A DNA stretch of 64,000 bases from CATOSD01 sp965226695. GTDB lineage: Bacteria > Chloroflexota > Dehalococcoidia > Lucifugimonadales > CATOSD01. A model generated the notes under the pieces. It was not told where the DNA came from, searched no databases, and saw only the letters and a list, made by a program, of their open reading frames with translations. Position 1 is the stretch's first letter; every line of letters starts with the position of its first letter. The stretch covers positions 2,418,001-2,482,000 of the forward strand of contig OZ245405.1 of assembly GCA_965226695.1 (NCBI GenBank), given 5' to 3'. A program made the position numbers and the translations under genes. Positions 42,551-51,711 of the stretch are shown one piece after another.

Positions 42551-43585
42551 CTAGACCTTCCTTCCTGGCTCGAGCAGCAGCCCCTTCGCCAACACTTCCT
42601 CAGCAATCTGCAGCGCGTTCAGGGCGGCGCCCTTCCTCAGGTTGTCCGACGCCAGCCACATGGCGACGCCATTCGGGTGGGACACGTCCTGCCGGATGCG
42701 GCCCACCAGCACGTCGTCCGCGCCCTCGGCGTCTATCGGCATCGGATACACGTTCCGCACGGGGTCGTCCACGACCCTTATGCCCGGGAACCCGGACAGG
42801 ATTTCGCGAACCTCGCCCGCGCCCATCGGCTCGTCGAACTCGATGTGTACCGCCTCGCTGTGCCCAACCATCACGGGCACCCTCACGCACGTCGCCGACA
42901 CTGCCAGATCCGGTTCGTGCAGAATCTTGCGCGTCTCGTTCAGCATCTTCATCTCTTCGTTGGTGTAGCCGTTATCCTGAAACGGCTCGATGTGCGGCAG
43001 TGCGTTGAAGGCGATCCGGTGCGGGTAGACGCTTGGCTGCGCTCGCTTGCCGTCCAGCTCGCTCGCTGTCTGCGAACGCAATTCCTCCATCGCCGCGGCT
43101 CCCGTGCCCGACACCGACTGGTAGGTGTCGGCGATGACGCGGCGCACGGGGTTGACGTCGTTCAGCGGCTTGAGCGCCATCACCAGTGGCGTGGTCGAGC
43201 AGTTGGGTATCGCGATGATACCCTTGTGGCTGCGCAGGTCATCGGCGTTGACCTCCGGCACGACCAGCGGCACGTCCGGGTCCATGCGAAAGGCCGAGCT
43301 GTCGTCGATGACCACCGCGCCCTGCCGCACAGCCAGCGGGGCCACCTCGCGGCTGACGTCGCCGCTCGCCGAGATGAACACGATGTCCACCTCGCTCAGC
43401 AGCTCGGCCGTGACGGCCTCCACCTCTATCTCCTGCCCCCTGACCTTGAGCCGCCTGCCCACCGACCGGTTGGACGCGCATAAGCGCAACTCGCTCACCG
43501 GAAAGTCCCGCTGTTCCAGGATGTCGAGAAACACGGTGCCAACGGCGCCCGTCGCCCCGACGACGGCGATTTTGCACTGGTCCAA
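42551..43585 (-). CDS. asd: Aspartate-semialdehyde dehydrogenase
   Basis: The 344-residue NADPH enzyme reduces aspartyl phosphate. GATGAVGTVFLDILEQRDFPV is the N-terminal cofactor loop, IAIPNCSTTPLVMALKPL carries the catalytic Cys, and the dimerisation domain has RIAFNALPHI and CVRVPVMVGHSEAVHIEF with the active-site His. It is upstream of dapA by 2 bases. asd and dapA together supply the diaminopimelate branch. Confidence 0.96.
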   Translation of the reverse strand: MDQCKIAVVGATGAVGTVFLDILEQRDFPVSELRLCASNRSVGRRLKVRGQEIEVEAVTAELLSEVDIVFISASGDVSREVAPLAVRQGAVVIDDSSAFRMDPDVPLVVPEVNADDLRSHKGIIAIPNCSTTPLVMALKPLNDVNPVRRVIADTYQSVSGTGAAAMEELRSQTASELDGKRAQPSVYPHRIAFNALPHIEPFQDNGYTNEEMKMLNETRKILHEPDLAVSATCVRVPVMVGHSEAVHIEFDEPMGAGEVREILSGFPGIRVVDDPVRNVYPMPIDAEGADDVLVGRIRQDVSHPNGVAMWLASDNLRKGAALNALQIAEEVLAKGLLLEPGRKV

Positions 43586-43931
43586 TATCCGCTCTCCTCC
43601 GCTGTGCGCCTGCCGCTTTCGCCCACCCTATTCGTTGCTTGCGCCCGCTCCGGGCCGCGTAGCGACAATGGCTCGCAAAATCATACCTATTTTGGAACGA
43701 TTTTGCCATAGGTGCAAACGCAGTATGGGCCGCCCCCTCCAGAATCCTTTCCCACCGAATGCAGGACAGGCTGCCCTCTCCAAAGTCCCTTCCCCCTCGA
43801 TGGGGGAAAGTTAGGATGGGGGTGACGGCTTCGCAAGTGATGGGCGTGACGGCGTTGCGAACGCCACCGCTGCCGACGTATAGTTGATTGCAGACCAAAC
43901 TCCGTTGCCGATTCTTGTGCGAGATGGGCCA
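43586..43931. other. Divergent region between asd and the CinA-like fusion gene
   Basis: It holds the family-B repeat at 43781 and AT-rich bases near 43680-43720 that could contain the asd promoter. A TTG-initiated extension of the fusion gene begins at 43884, but I prefer the ATG at 43932. No separate gene is seen. Confidence 0.5.
43781..43825. repeat. Dispersed family-B hairpin repeat
   Basis: CTTCCCCC-TCGA-TGGGGGAAAG followed by TTAGGATGGGGGTGA; almost the same as the 29231 unit and as the uninterrupted form of the 1451 unit. Confidence 0.85.
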
Positions 43932-45095
43932 ATGTCTGAAAATGTCGCCAGAGCCTGGGACGAACTCTCACTCGTGACTGAGCTGCACGCCGCGCCGTGC
44001 ATGGCCGTCTTTGCCGTCGCGGGGGCGGGCACGCAGGCCATCGCGTGGTTGCTCAGCGTGGCCGGGGCGTCGCGCAGCGTCCTGGAACTGGGTGTACCGT
44101 ACTCGGCGCCCGCGCTGGCCGAGCTGGTGGGATACGCCCCGGAGCAGGCCGTGTCCAGGCAGACCGCTCTCGACATGGCCCGCGCCGCGTACCGGCGCGG
44201 GCTGCGCCTGCGCGATAACGGCGCGCCCGTGGCCGGCATCGCCTGCACCGCCACCATCGCGACCGACCGCCCCAAGCGCGGCGAGCACCGCTGCCACGTC
44301 GCCTACTGGACCGGCTCCGGCTCCGCCGTGTTCAGTCTGCGCTTCGTGAAGGGCCTGCGCGACCGCACCAGAGAGGACGCCGTAGCCAGCAGGCTTGTTC
44401 TCAACGCATTCGCGGAGGCGGCCGGCGTCGACAGCGGCCTTGAGCTCGGCATCGACACCCGCGAGCGGGTTGAGGTGGAGCGCGCGGCGTACGGCGACGC
44501 CGTGGGCGCGCTGGCTGCGGGCCACGTCGACGCGGCCCTGGTGGCAGCCGACAGCGCCGAGGCAGACGCGACCGTGCGCGGCGCGGTGGTGCCGGGCTCG
44601 TTCAACCCGCTGCACGACGGCCACCGGCGACTCGCCGAAGCCGCCTCCCGCATCCTGGACGCGCCGGTGACATTCGAGCTGTCCATAACCAACGTCGACA
44701 AGCCACCGCTCTCCGAACCCGAAATCCGGCGCAGGCTGGCGCAGTTCGACGGCTCAGACAGCGTCGCCGTGACCACGGCGCACGTCTTCTACCGCAAGGC
44801 ATCCCTTTTCCCGGGCTGCGTATTCGTCATCGGGTGGGACACCGCGACCCGGCTGATCAACCCCCGCTACTACGACGGCAGCGACGCCCGGCTGGTGTCT
44901 GCGCTCGAACGCATTCGCGGCCACGGCTGCAGCTTCCTGGTGGCGGGCCGCGTCCACTATGGCGCTTTCCGCACGCTGGACGGCGTGGCCGTGCCACGAG
45001 GATTCGGCGACCTCTTCGACGCCATCCCAGAATCGGCCTTCCGTCAGGACGTCTCATCGACGGAGCTCCGCGGCGCGCTCGAGGCGCGGCGGTAG
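43932..45095 (+). CDS. CinA C-domain-like/nucleotidyltransferase fusion protein
   Basis: A 387-residue two-domain protein. Residues 10-165 resemble the CinA C-terminal (NMN amidase) domain: LLSVAGASRSVLELGVPYS, AVSRQTALDMARAAYRRG, GIACTATIATDRPKRGEHR. From about residue 215 a nucleotidyltransferase of the NadD/cytidylyltransferase type begins, with GSFNPLHDGHRRL (222-234; the HxGH-like DGH) and a late SSTELR. The mix suggests pyridine-nucleotide salvage or repair. The start is the ATG after GAGATGGG; a TTG 16 codons upstream is also open. Confidence 0.8.
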   Translation: MSENVARAWDELSLVTELHAAPCMAVFAVAGAGTQAIAWLLSVAGASRSVLELGVPYSAPALAELVGYAPEQAVSRQTALDMARAAYRRGLRLRDNGAPVAGIACTATIATDRPKRGEHRCHVAYWTGSGSAVFSLRFVKGLRDRTREDAVASRLVLNAFAEAAGVDSGLELGIDTRERVEVERAAYGDAVGALAAGHVDAALVAADSAEADATVRGAVVPGSFNPLHDGHRRLAEAASRILDAPVTFELSITNVDKPPLSEPEIRRRLAQFDGSDSVAVTTAHVFYRKASLFPGCVFVIGWDTATRLINPRYYDGSDARLVSALERIRGHGCSFLVAGRVHYGAFRTLDGVAVPRGFGDLFDAIPESAFRQDVSSTELRGALEARR

Positions 45096-45099
45096 AGCG

Positions 45100-46554
45100 G
45101 TGCGCTTCAAGGACATTCGCGATTTCGCCGCCTTCCTCGAATCCCGGGGCGAGTTGCGCCGTGTGCGCGCCCCGGTGAGCCGTGACCTGGAGATCACCGA
45201 GATCACCGACCGCGTCATCAAGTCCGGCGGTCCGGCGCTGCTTTTCGAGAACGTCGAGGGCTACGAGGCCCCGCTGCTCATCAACATGTTCGGCACCCAC
45301 CAGCGCACGGCGTGGGCGCTCGGCGTCGAGCATATCGACGAGCTCGTGGCGCGCGTGCGCAGGCTGTTGTCGCTGACGCAGGGGCCCCCCACCGGCCTGG
45401 GCGCGCGCCTGGGCGCCCTGGGCGACGTGCTCGGCGTGGCCAGGGCGCGGCCCAAGCTCGTGCGCCGCGCCCCGTGCCAGGAGGTTGTGCTGACGGGCGA
45501 AGACATCGACCTGAACGTCATGCCCGCGCTCAAGTGCTGGCCCTTGGACGCCGGAAGATTCATCACACTCCCGCTCGTCATCACGCGCGACCCCGACAGC
45601 GGACGGCGCAACGTGGGCATCTACCGGATGCAGATATACGACAAGCGCACGGCGGGGCTGCACTGGCAGACTCACAAGGTGGGCGCGGCCCACCACGACG
45701 CGGGCGTGCGCGGCGGACATGAACGCCTCGAAGTGGCGGTAGCCGTGGGCGGCGACCCGGCAACCATCTGGGCCGGCTCCATGCCGCTTCCTCCCGATCT
45801 GGACGAGCTTGCCATCGCGGGCGTCATACGCGGTGAGGCTGTACAGGTAGTGAAGTGCAAGACCGTCGACCTCGAGGTGCCCGCCAACGCGGAGTACGTC
45901 ATCGAGGGCTACGTGACGCCCGGCGAGCTGCGACCGGAGGGGCCGTTCGGCGATCACACCGGCTACTACTCCCCCGCGGAGGACTACCCCTTCATGCGGG
46001 TGACCGCCATCACCCACCGGCGCGACCCCATGTATCCCACAACCATGGTTGGGCGGCCGCCCACCGAGGACTTCTTCATGGGCAAGGCGAGCGAGCGGCT
46101 CATGCTGCCCGCCCTCCAGATGGCCGTGCCTGAGATAGTCGACATGAACATGCCCGCGGAGGGCATATTCAAGAACTTCGTGATTGTGTCGATGAGGAAG
46201 CGCTACCCCGGCCACGCCCAAAAGGTGATGCACGCCCTGTGGGGCATCGGCCTGCTCATGCTGGTAAAGGCCATCGTGATCGTGGACGACTACGTGAACG
46301 TGCAGGACCTGTCCGAGGTCGCCTGGCGCGTCGGGGCGAACATAGACCCCGCGCGCGACATCACGCTGTCCGGTGGCCCGACGGACGACCTCGACCACGC
46401 CTCCGCCGTGCCCCGCTACGGCGGCAAAATCGGCATCGACGCCACGGCTAAGGGGCCTATCGACGGCTTCACCCGCGAGTGGCCGCCGGACATCGTGATG
46501 AGCGAGGAAGTCAAACGCATGGTCGCCGATCGCTGGTCGGAGTACGGCATTTGA
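45100..46554 (+). CDS. ubiD: UbiD-family decarboxylase
   Basis: The 484-residue decarboxylase uses prenylated FMN made by UbiX. Typical blocks are RFKDIRDFAAFLESRGELRRV, IYRMQIYDKRTAGLHWQTHK, LRPEGPFGDHTGYYSPAEDYPFMRV, GRPPTEDFFMGKASERL and AEGIFKNFVIVSMRKRYPGHAQKVMHALWG. I start it at GTG 45100, 4 bases after the fusion gene, since upstream codons overlap that gene and are not conserved. ubiA and ubiX follow, so it probably decarboxylates a quinone precursor. Confidence 0.93.
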   Translation: MRFKDIRDFAAFLESRGELRRVRAPVSRDLEITEITDRVIKSGGPALLFENVEGYEAPLLINMFGTHQRTAWALGVEHIDELVARVRRLLSLTQGPPTGLGARLGALGDVLGVARARPKLVRRAPCQEVVLTGEDIDLNVMPALKCWPLDAGRFITLPLVITRDPDSGRRNVGIYRMQIYDKRTAGLHWQTHKVGAAHHDAGVRGGHERLEVAVAVGGDPATIWAGSMPLPPDLDELAIAGVIRGEAVQVVKCKTVDLEVPANAEYVIEGYVTPGELRPEGPFGDHTGYYSPAEDYPFMRVTAITHRRDPMYPTTMVGRPPTEDFFMGKASERLMLPALQMAVPEIVDMNMPAEGIFKNFVIVSMRKRYPGHAQKVMHALWGIGLLMLVKAIVIVDDYVNVQDLSEVAWRVGANIDPARDITLSGGPTDDLDHASAVPRYGGKIGIDATAKGPIDGFTREWPPDIVMSEEVKRMVADRWSEYGI

Positions 46555-46583
46555 CGACGAACCTAACGTCGTTCCCGTTTCCT

Positions 46584-46608
46584 GTAGGGGCGGGTTTCAA
46601 ACCCGCCC
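46584..46608. repeat. Family-A palindrome, stem variant GGGCGGGTTT
   Basis: GGGCGGGTTT-C-AAACCCGCCC (46588-46608) after GTAG lies in the 70-base gap between ubiD and ubiA. Confidence 0.85.
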
Positions 46609-46624
46609 GGTGTGATGATCAACC

Positions 46625-47497
46625 ATGACCACACTCACAAACACGGCCCGCAAAGTGCCCCTCATGCTGGGAGCCATCAACTTCCAGGAGAGCCTCTACG
46701 CTCTGCCGTTCGCCTACACCGGCATGCTGCTGGCCGCGCGCGGTCTGCCGACGTTGGGCCAGTTCCTGTGGATCACCGTCGCGATGGTCAGCGCTAGGAC
46801 CGTGGGCATGTCGGCCAACCGCGTCATCGACCGCCACGTCGACGCCCGCAACCCGCGCAACGCCGGACGCCACCTGCCCAGCGGCCGGCTCCGCGTGGCC
46901 GACCTCGGGGCGCTGACGGCGGTGGCGCTGGTCGTCTTCCTCTTCGCCGCCTGGCAGCTCAACACGCTGGCCCTCGCCCTCGCGCCCGTCGCCGTCGCCT
47001 ACCTGGTGTTCTACCCCTACACCAAGCGCTTCACCTGGGCCGCCAACCTGCTGCTGGGCTGGGCGCTCGCCATCGCGCCATCCGCCGCCTGGATTGGCGT
47101 GACCGGCAGCTACGGATGGCAGCCATTCGTGCTCTCATTGGCCGTCGCCACCTGGGCCGGCAGCTTCGACATCCTGTATCACACGCAGGACCGCGACTTC
47201 TACGAGCAGGCCGGCCTGTACTCCGTGGCGCGCAGGTTCGGCGTGGTCGGCGCGTTCCGGCTGGCGCGCGCCCTCGACGTCGTGGCAGTGGCGTGCGTCC
47301 TCTCGCTGGGGGCCTGGTTCGCGCTGGGCTGGCCGTACTACGCCGGCTGCATCATCGCGGCGGCGCTGCTGGTCTACAAGCACACGCTGGTCTCCCCCGA
47401 CGACCTTTCCCGCTTCGGCATGGCCTTCTTCCGCATCAACGCCTACGTCTCCACCTCCGTCTTCACCGGGACCCTGGTTGCCCTTCTGATACAATAG
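46625..47497 (+). CDS. ubiA: UbiA-family prenyltransferase
   Basis: The 290-residue integral membrane enzyme has about eight or nine hydrophobic helices. The first Asp-rich motif is NRVIDRHVDARN; the second is DILYHTQDRDFYEQAGLYSVARRFG. It attaches a polyprenyl chain to an aromatic acid. Between ubiD and ubiX genes, it may be the MqnP-like step of futalosine menaquinone synthesis or a 4-hydroxybenzoate-type step; the sequence alone does not decide. Confidence 0.93.
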   Translation: MTTLTNTARKVPLMLGAINFQESLYALPFAYTGMLLAARGLPTLGQFLWITVAMVSARTVGMSANRVIDRHVDARNPRNAGRHLPSGRLRVADLGALTAVALVVFLFAAWQLNTLALALAPVAVAYLVFYPYTKRFTWAANLLLGWALAIAPSAAWIGVTGSYGWQPFVLSLAVATWAGSFDILYHTQDRDFYEQAGLYSVARRFGVVGAFRLARALDVVAVACVLSLGAWFALGWPYYAGCIIAAALLVYKHTLVSPDDLSRFGMAFFRINAYVSTSVFTGTLVALLIQ

Positions 47498-47511
47498 GCG
47501 ACAACCCAATC

Positions 47512-47545
47512 CGTCATTCCCGCGAACGCGGGAACCCATCGGACG
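47512..47545. repeat. Family-C-like inverted repeat between ubiA and ubiX
   Basis: TTCCCGCG-AA-CGCGGGAA (47517-47534) after GTCA is the same kind of unit as at 24482, with different arms. Confidence 0.7.
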
Positions 47546-47578
47546 GTGCCCTGGGCGCAAGGATAGGCAGGCCGGACC

Positions 47579-48187
47579 ATGCAACACTACCCCACGGCGA
47601 AACCCGTCGTCGTCGGCATCACCGGAGCCAGCGGCTCGATGCTCGCCGCCGCCGTCATCGACCGGCTGCTGGCCATTGACGTGCCGGTGGTCGCCACAGC
47701 GTCCTCCGCGGCGCGTATGGTGTGGCGCGAGGAGATGGAGGAGTCCTTCGGCGCGGCACTAGAGCGCTGGGACTCCGGCGGGACCTTCACCTTCCACTCT
47801 GTGGGCGAGCTGCGGGCGCCCATAGCCAGCGGCACCTATCCCACGCGCGGCATGGTCATAGTGCCGTGCAGCATGGCCACGGTCGCCGCGGTCGCCCACG
47901 GCCTCGCGGACAACCTCGTGCGCCGCGCCGCCGACGTGTGCATCAAGGAGCGGCGGCCGCTGGTCGTGGTGCCCCGCGAGTCGCCCCTGAGCGCCATCCA
48001 CCTGCGGAACATGGCCGAACTCGCCCAGCTCGGCGCAACCATACTGCCGCCGGAGCCCGCCTTCTACCTGCGCCAGCGCACCATCGACGACGTGGTCCAG
48101 TTCGTGGCCCAGCGCGCCCTCGCCGCCCTCGGCGTAACCGACGCCCTCCCCCCCAACATGCGCTACGAAGGCCCGCGCACCCCGTGA
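47579..48187 (+). CDS. ubiX: Flavin prenyltransferase UbiX
   Basis: The 202-residue enzyme makes prenylated FMN for UbiD. It has VVGITGASGSMLAAAVIDRLL, SSAARMVW, GMVIVPCSMATVAAVAHGLADNLVRRAADVCIKERRPLVVVPRESP and LSAIHLRNM. The order ubiD, ubiA, ubiX on one strand, with repeat-filled gaps of about 70-80 bases, makes a coherent quinone-modification unit. Confidence 0.95.
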   Translation: MQHYPTAKPVVVGITGASGSMLAAAVIDRLLAIDVPVVATASSAARMVWREEMEESFGAALERWDSGGTFTFHSVGELRAPIASGTYPTRGMVIVPCSMATVAAVAHGLADNLVRRAADVCIKERRPLVVVPRESPLSAIHLRNMAELAQLGATILPPEPAFYLRQRTIDDVVQFVAQRALAALGVTDALPPNMRYEGPRTP

Positions 48188-48209
48188 CTTCCCGAGCGCC
48201 CATCTCCTG

Positions 48210-48247
48210 TCATTCCGAGCGGAGCGTAGCGCAGCTGAGGGATCCAG
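48210..48247. repeat. Family-C-like repeat after ubiX
   Basis: GTCATTCCGAGCGGAGCG...GAGGGATCCAGGG shares the ATTCCG and ATCCAGGG ends with family C but has an imperfect stem. Confidence 0.5.
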
Positions 48248-48266
48248 GGCGGTCGGCCACCATACC

Positions 48267-48291
48267 GTAGGGGCGGTTCGCGAACCGCCCG
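48267..48291. repeat. Family-A palindrome, copy 1 of a close pair
   Basis: GTAG followed by GGGCGGTTCGCGAACCGCCC (48271-48290), identical to the 7175 core. Confidence 0.88.
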
Positions 48292-48312
48292 TCCGTCGTC
48301 GGTCACCCAACC

Positions 48313-48337
48313 GTAGGGGCGGTTCGCGAACCGCCCG
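48313..48337. repeat. Family-A palindrome, copy 2 of a close pair
   Basis: The same core at 48317-48336, 46 bases after copy 1 and in the same orientation, just upstream of the large methyltransferase gene. Confidence 0.88.
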
Positions 48338-48363
48338 GCCGAGAGGCAAACGAGAGCTAGACC

Positions 48364-51180
48364 GTGAACACCGAAAACGTCCGCGAAGAAGGCGTCAACG
48401 TCCACCTTGCGCAACTGCTGCGCAACAGGGGAGTGTCCGCGAGAGCCGAGCGGCGCAGCCGGGAGGGCGCCCCGGACGTGCGTGCCGACCTGCGAAGCGG
48501 CGATCTGGTCATCCTCGAGTGCAAGTGGGAGGAATCGGGCGGCCTGTTGGAAGGCCAGCTCGACGGCCGGCTGTCCGACTTCCCCGACGCGCTGGGCCTG
48601 CTGGGCGTGCTCTACCCCGCAAGGCTCCGGCAGGAAGAGGACACGCAAGCCGCCCTCGGCTCCGCGGACGACCTGCGGTGGTGGGTGCACGGCACGCGCG
48701 GCAAGCCAGTCAGTGAGCGCATCGTTAGGACCGGCTCGGTTGCGGAGCTTGCGGACAACCTGCGCACTCTGCCGCTGGAGCTGGAAGGCGTAGACCGCGT
48801 GGCCGCGGCCGCCGGCGCGGTAGGGTACGCCCTGGAACAGGCCGCGGGCCGAATCGACAAGCACGCCCGAGTTCGCCGCCGGATCGCCGACATCATCGCC
48901 GACACCGACAAGGAAAAGGACCGCGCCGCCGCGCTCCGTATCGGGTGCCTCGTACTCTTCAACGCACTCGCCTTTCAAGATCGCCTCGCTGCCGCCAATG
49001 AGGACGTTCCCACGGTCCGCGAGTCGCTCAGCCGGGGCATCACGGGGCTGCGCCAGGCTTGGCGGGACATCTGCGACCACATCGACTACGTTCCGGTCTT
49101 CGAGTTGGCGGCAGACATACTGCACGTCCTTGGCGACGGACCTGAAGACGTGCAGGGGCCGGCGATAGAGCATCTCGTCAAGGCGATGGAAGACACGCGG
49201 CGGCTCGAAGGCCACGACCTGTCCGGACGGCTGTTCCACACGCTGCTGACAGACGCCAAGTTCACCGGCGCCTACTACACGTCCGTGCCTGCCGCCACGC
49301 TTCTGTCTCGCCTCGTGTTCCATAACTGGCCGGAGGGCGTGGACTGGAGCGACCACGAGTTCCCCGGTTCGCTGAACGTGGCCGACCTCGCCTGCGGCAC
49401 CGGAACCCTCCTGATGGCCGTAGCAGCCGAGGCCGAACGCCTTCACACCGACGCGGGCGGACAGGACGCCGCCAGTCTGCACAAGGCGATGGTCGAGATG
49501 GCGTTGCACGGCTACGACGTCCAGCTCTCCGCAGTCCATTTCGCCGCCACCAGCCTGGCAATGCTCAACCCCGACATCCAGTTCGACCGCATGAACCTGT
49601 ACGTCATGCCGCTGGGCGTGGAAGGCTCGAACGTGTCCCTCGGCTCGCTCGACTTTCTCGGAGAGAGCGAGGCGGCGGTCCAGTTCGCCCTGTCTTCCGA
49701 AAGCACCGGAGTAGCGACCAGCGATGCGTCGAGAGTGTCCGGCGCAGGTTCTCGCGGAGCCGAGGAGGGAGTCACCGCCACACTGCCGGACCTGGACCTT
49801 GCCATCATGAACCCGCCTTTCACCCGCTCGGTGGGCGGCAACCTGCTGTTCGGCAGCCTGCCCGCAGCGGAACGGCGCACCCTTCAGACCGAGCTTTCCA
49901 AACGTCTGAAGTCCCGCCAGGCGTCGGCCACCGCCGGACTCGGCGCCGCCTTCGTCGCGGCCGCCGCGCCCAAGCTGCGGCCGGGCGAGGGAAGGTTAGC
50001 GCTCGTACTGCCGGCCACGGTATGCACCGGCCCGTCCTGGGCGCAGACCCGCGCCCTCATCGAGCGTGACTTCAACCTCGATGTGGTCATCTCGTCCCAC
50101 GACCCCCTGCGCTGGAACTTCTCGGACAGCACCGACCTGTCAGAGGCACTGCTCATCGCCACGCGCCGCCCCGTCGACGGCGAGTCGACGTCGCACCGCA
50201 CCACGTTCGTCAATCTCTGGCAGAACCCGGACGGCGTACTGGATGCCCACCGCGTAGCCCAGGCCATTACCACCACGACTCCAGCCGCGCTTGAGGGCAG
50301 CGGCACGGCCTTGCTAGAGGTGGACGGGCGTCATGTGGGCGAGGTGTTCTCGATCCCTGAACAGTCCTTCAAAGGCAAGAAATGGCCCGGCGTCCAGTTC
50401 GCACGCGCCGACCTGGTCCGCGCCGCCCTCAGCTTGGTCGACGACGGGCAAGTCTGGCTGCCCGGGAACACATCGGATAGCGGAATCAAAATCCCAATGT
50501 GCCCACTCAGTGAACTCGGAGAAATCGGCCCGGATGTCCGAGACGTGCGGGACGGCTTTGAACCTACGGACTCGGTCACGGCCTACGCAATGGTCGCGGG
50601 CAATCAAACGGAGCACAGAAAGTGGTTGGCTGCTACCCCAGACAAATACTTAGCGCCTCTGAGTAAGGCGCGCCCAGGCCGTAAACTCAAGCGGGTTGAC
50701 CAACTGTGGCCCAAGGCCGGATGCCTGCTAGTGGCTGAACGCCTCAGGTTGAACACCGCCAGAATCGTCGCCATGTTCGTTGACAGACCTGTCCTGTCTA
50801 ACGTCTGGTGGCCGGTCAAGACATCCAATCAGGCCTGGGACAAGGCACTAGCAGTTTATCTCAACAGCAGTGTAGGCATCCTCAGTTTGCTGTCGACTCG
50901 GAACACAACCGAAGGCAGCTGGGTAAAACTGAAGAAAGTTGACCTGAAGGAGATGCCAGTCCTGGACACCAGCCAACTCACTCCATCACAGCTCAAGGCG
51001 ATGGCTGACCTGTTCGACGAGCTGGCGGAAGAGGAGTTCGAGCGCCTGCCCTCGATGCGGGAGTGTCAGTCCCGCCGCACCCTGGACGACGGCCTATCCC
51101 GTATCCTGGGCCTGCCGGACCTAAGCTCACTCCGCACCCTGCTCGCCACCGAGCCGGTCGTCTCCAACCAGCGCCTGTGA
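48364..51180 (+). CDS. Single-chain restriction-modification enzyme (type IIG/IIL-like)
   Basis: A 938-residue protein with a nuclease and a methyltransferase in one chain. The N-terminus has a PD-(D/E)xK core (GAPDVRADLRSGDLVILECKWE; Asp38, Glu52, Lys54). A helical linker follows to about residue 295. The N6-adenine methylase domain has TGAYYTS (301-307), motif I DLACGTGTL (341-349) and motif IV NPPF (483-486). The last 350 residues should be the target-recognition region. Length matches MmeI- and Eco57I-like enzymes. Start is GTG. A BREX PglX-like methylase is a weaker alternative because of the nuclease part. Confidence 0.82.
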   Translation: MNTENVREEGVNVHLAQLLRNRGVSARAERRSREGAPDVRADLRSGDLVILECKWEESGGLLEGQLDGRLSDFPDALGLLGVLYPARLRQEEDTQAALGSADDLRWWVHGTRGKPVSERIVRTGSVAELADNLRTLPLELEGVDRVAAAAGAVGYALEQAAGRIDKHARVRRRIADIIADTDKEKDRAAALRIGCLVLFNALAFQDRLAAANEDVPTVRESLSRGITGLRQAWRDICDHIDYVPVFELAADILHVLGDGPEDVQGPAIEHLVKAMEDTRRLEGHDLSGRLFHTLLTDAKFTGAYYTSVPAATLLSRLVFHNWPEGVDWSDHEFPGSLNVADLACGTGTLLMAVAAEAERLHTDAGGQDAASLHKAMVEMALHGYDVQLSAVHFAATSLAMLNPDIQFDRMNLYVMPLGVEGSNVSLGSLDFLGESEAAVQFALSSESTGVATSDASRVSGAGSRGAEEGVTATLPDLDLAIMNPPFTRSVGGNLLFGSLPAAERRTLQTELSKRLKSRQASATAGLGAAFVAAAAPKLRPGEGRLALVLPATVCTGPSWAQTRALIERDFNLDVVISSHDPLRWNFSDSTDLSEALLIATRRPVDGESTSHRTTFVNLWQNPDGVLDAHRVAQAITTTTPAALEGSGTALLEVDGRHVGEVFSIPEQSFKGKKWPGVQFARADLVRAALSLVDDGQVWLPGNTSDSGIKIPMCPLSELGEIGPDVRDVRDGFEPTDSVTAYAMVAGNQTEHRKWLAATPDKYLAPLSKARPGRKLKRVDQLWPKAGCLLVAERLRLNTARIVAMFVDRPVLSNVWWPVKTSNQAWDKALAVYLNSSVGILSLLSTRNTTEGSWVKLKKVDLKEMPVLDTSQLTPSQLKAMADLFDELAEEEFERLPSMRECQSRRTLDDGLSRILGLPDLSSLRTLLATEPVVSNQRL

Positions 51181-51513
51181 ACGTTTCAGGCAGCGCGGGA
51201 CGTGACCAATCAACGATTTCAAGGAGGTTTTGGGAATCACGCCTTCAGGCCATGCATACGCCACCATCACCCGGTACACGCTCGCCGTAACAGGCACCCT
51301 CCTCGCCGAAATCCGCTAGTCCGCCCCGTGTGGTGCAGGGTAAGGAGCGGGAAGCGCAACCTTCGCAATCCCGGCCTGCGCGATCCGGTCGCCCGTAGAC
51401 AGCCCACGCTTGTCTCTAGTTTTGCTACCAGATAGCTTGGCAACCGGTTACGCAACACATGGATAGTGGCGGTTGCTCCGCTCAAGAAACAGCCAAACGA
51501 TCAATCACCTGGA
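51181..51513. other. Intergenic region after the R-M gene
   Basis: About 330 bases with an AAGGAGG motif near 51221 that does not lead into a credible gene. No repeat or hairpin stands out. GC falls toward the right. Confidence 0.5.
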
Positions 51514-51711
51514 CTAGGGAATTTCACGCATTTCTAACTTACCGTCCTTGAGGGGATGGATAGCAATGCGCCTATTCCAAGGTAGGCCGCGACCTGCTCT
51601 TATGATTCGTGTGTTGCACACTGGAATGTCTCCCTGCCTATACAGCAACCATCTGAACAGGCCAGTTGCCTCCAGCGCTTTGAACGCCTCTTCCGTCCTA
51701 TCTCTCCACAC
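51514..51711 (-). pseudogene. Second half of a probable frameshifted small gene
   Basis: A 65-codon frame (WRDRTEEAFKALEATGLFRWLLYRQGDIPVCNTRI...) overlaps the end of the preceding frame by 14 bases in another phase. It reads as a natural continuation of that frame (FSDES then VWRDRTEEAF), so one +1 frameshift near 51705 would join them into about 155 residues. The family is unknown. Confidence 0.45.

Noticed and set aside
44857..46398. Long 513-residue frame opposite ubiD
   Set aside because: Exact antisense of a well-conserved UbiD gene, with no coding motif of its own.
48163..49539. Long 458-residue minus-strand frame opposite the R-M gene
   Set aside because: It is the antisense of a clear methyltransferase and carries repeat DNA; common in high-GC genomes.
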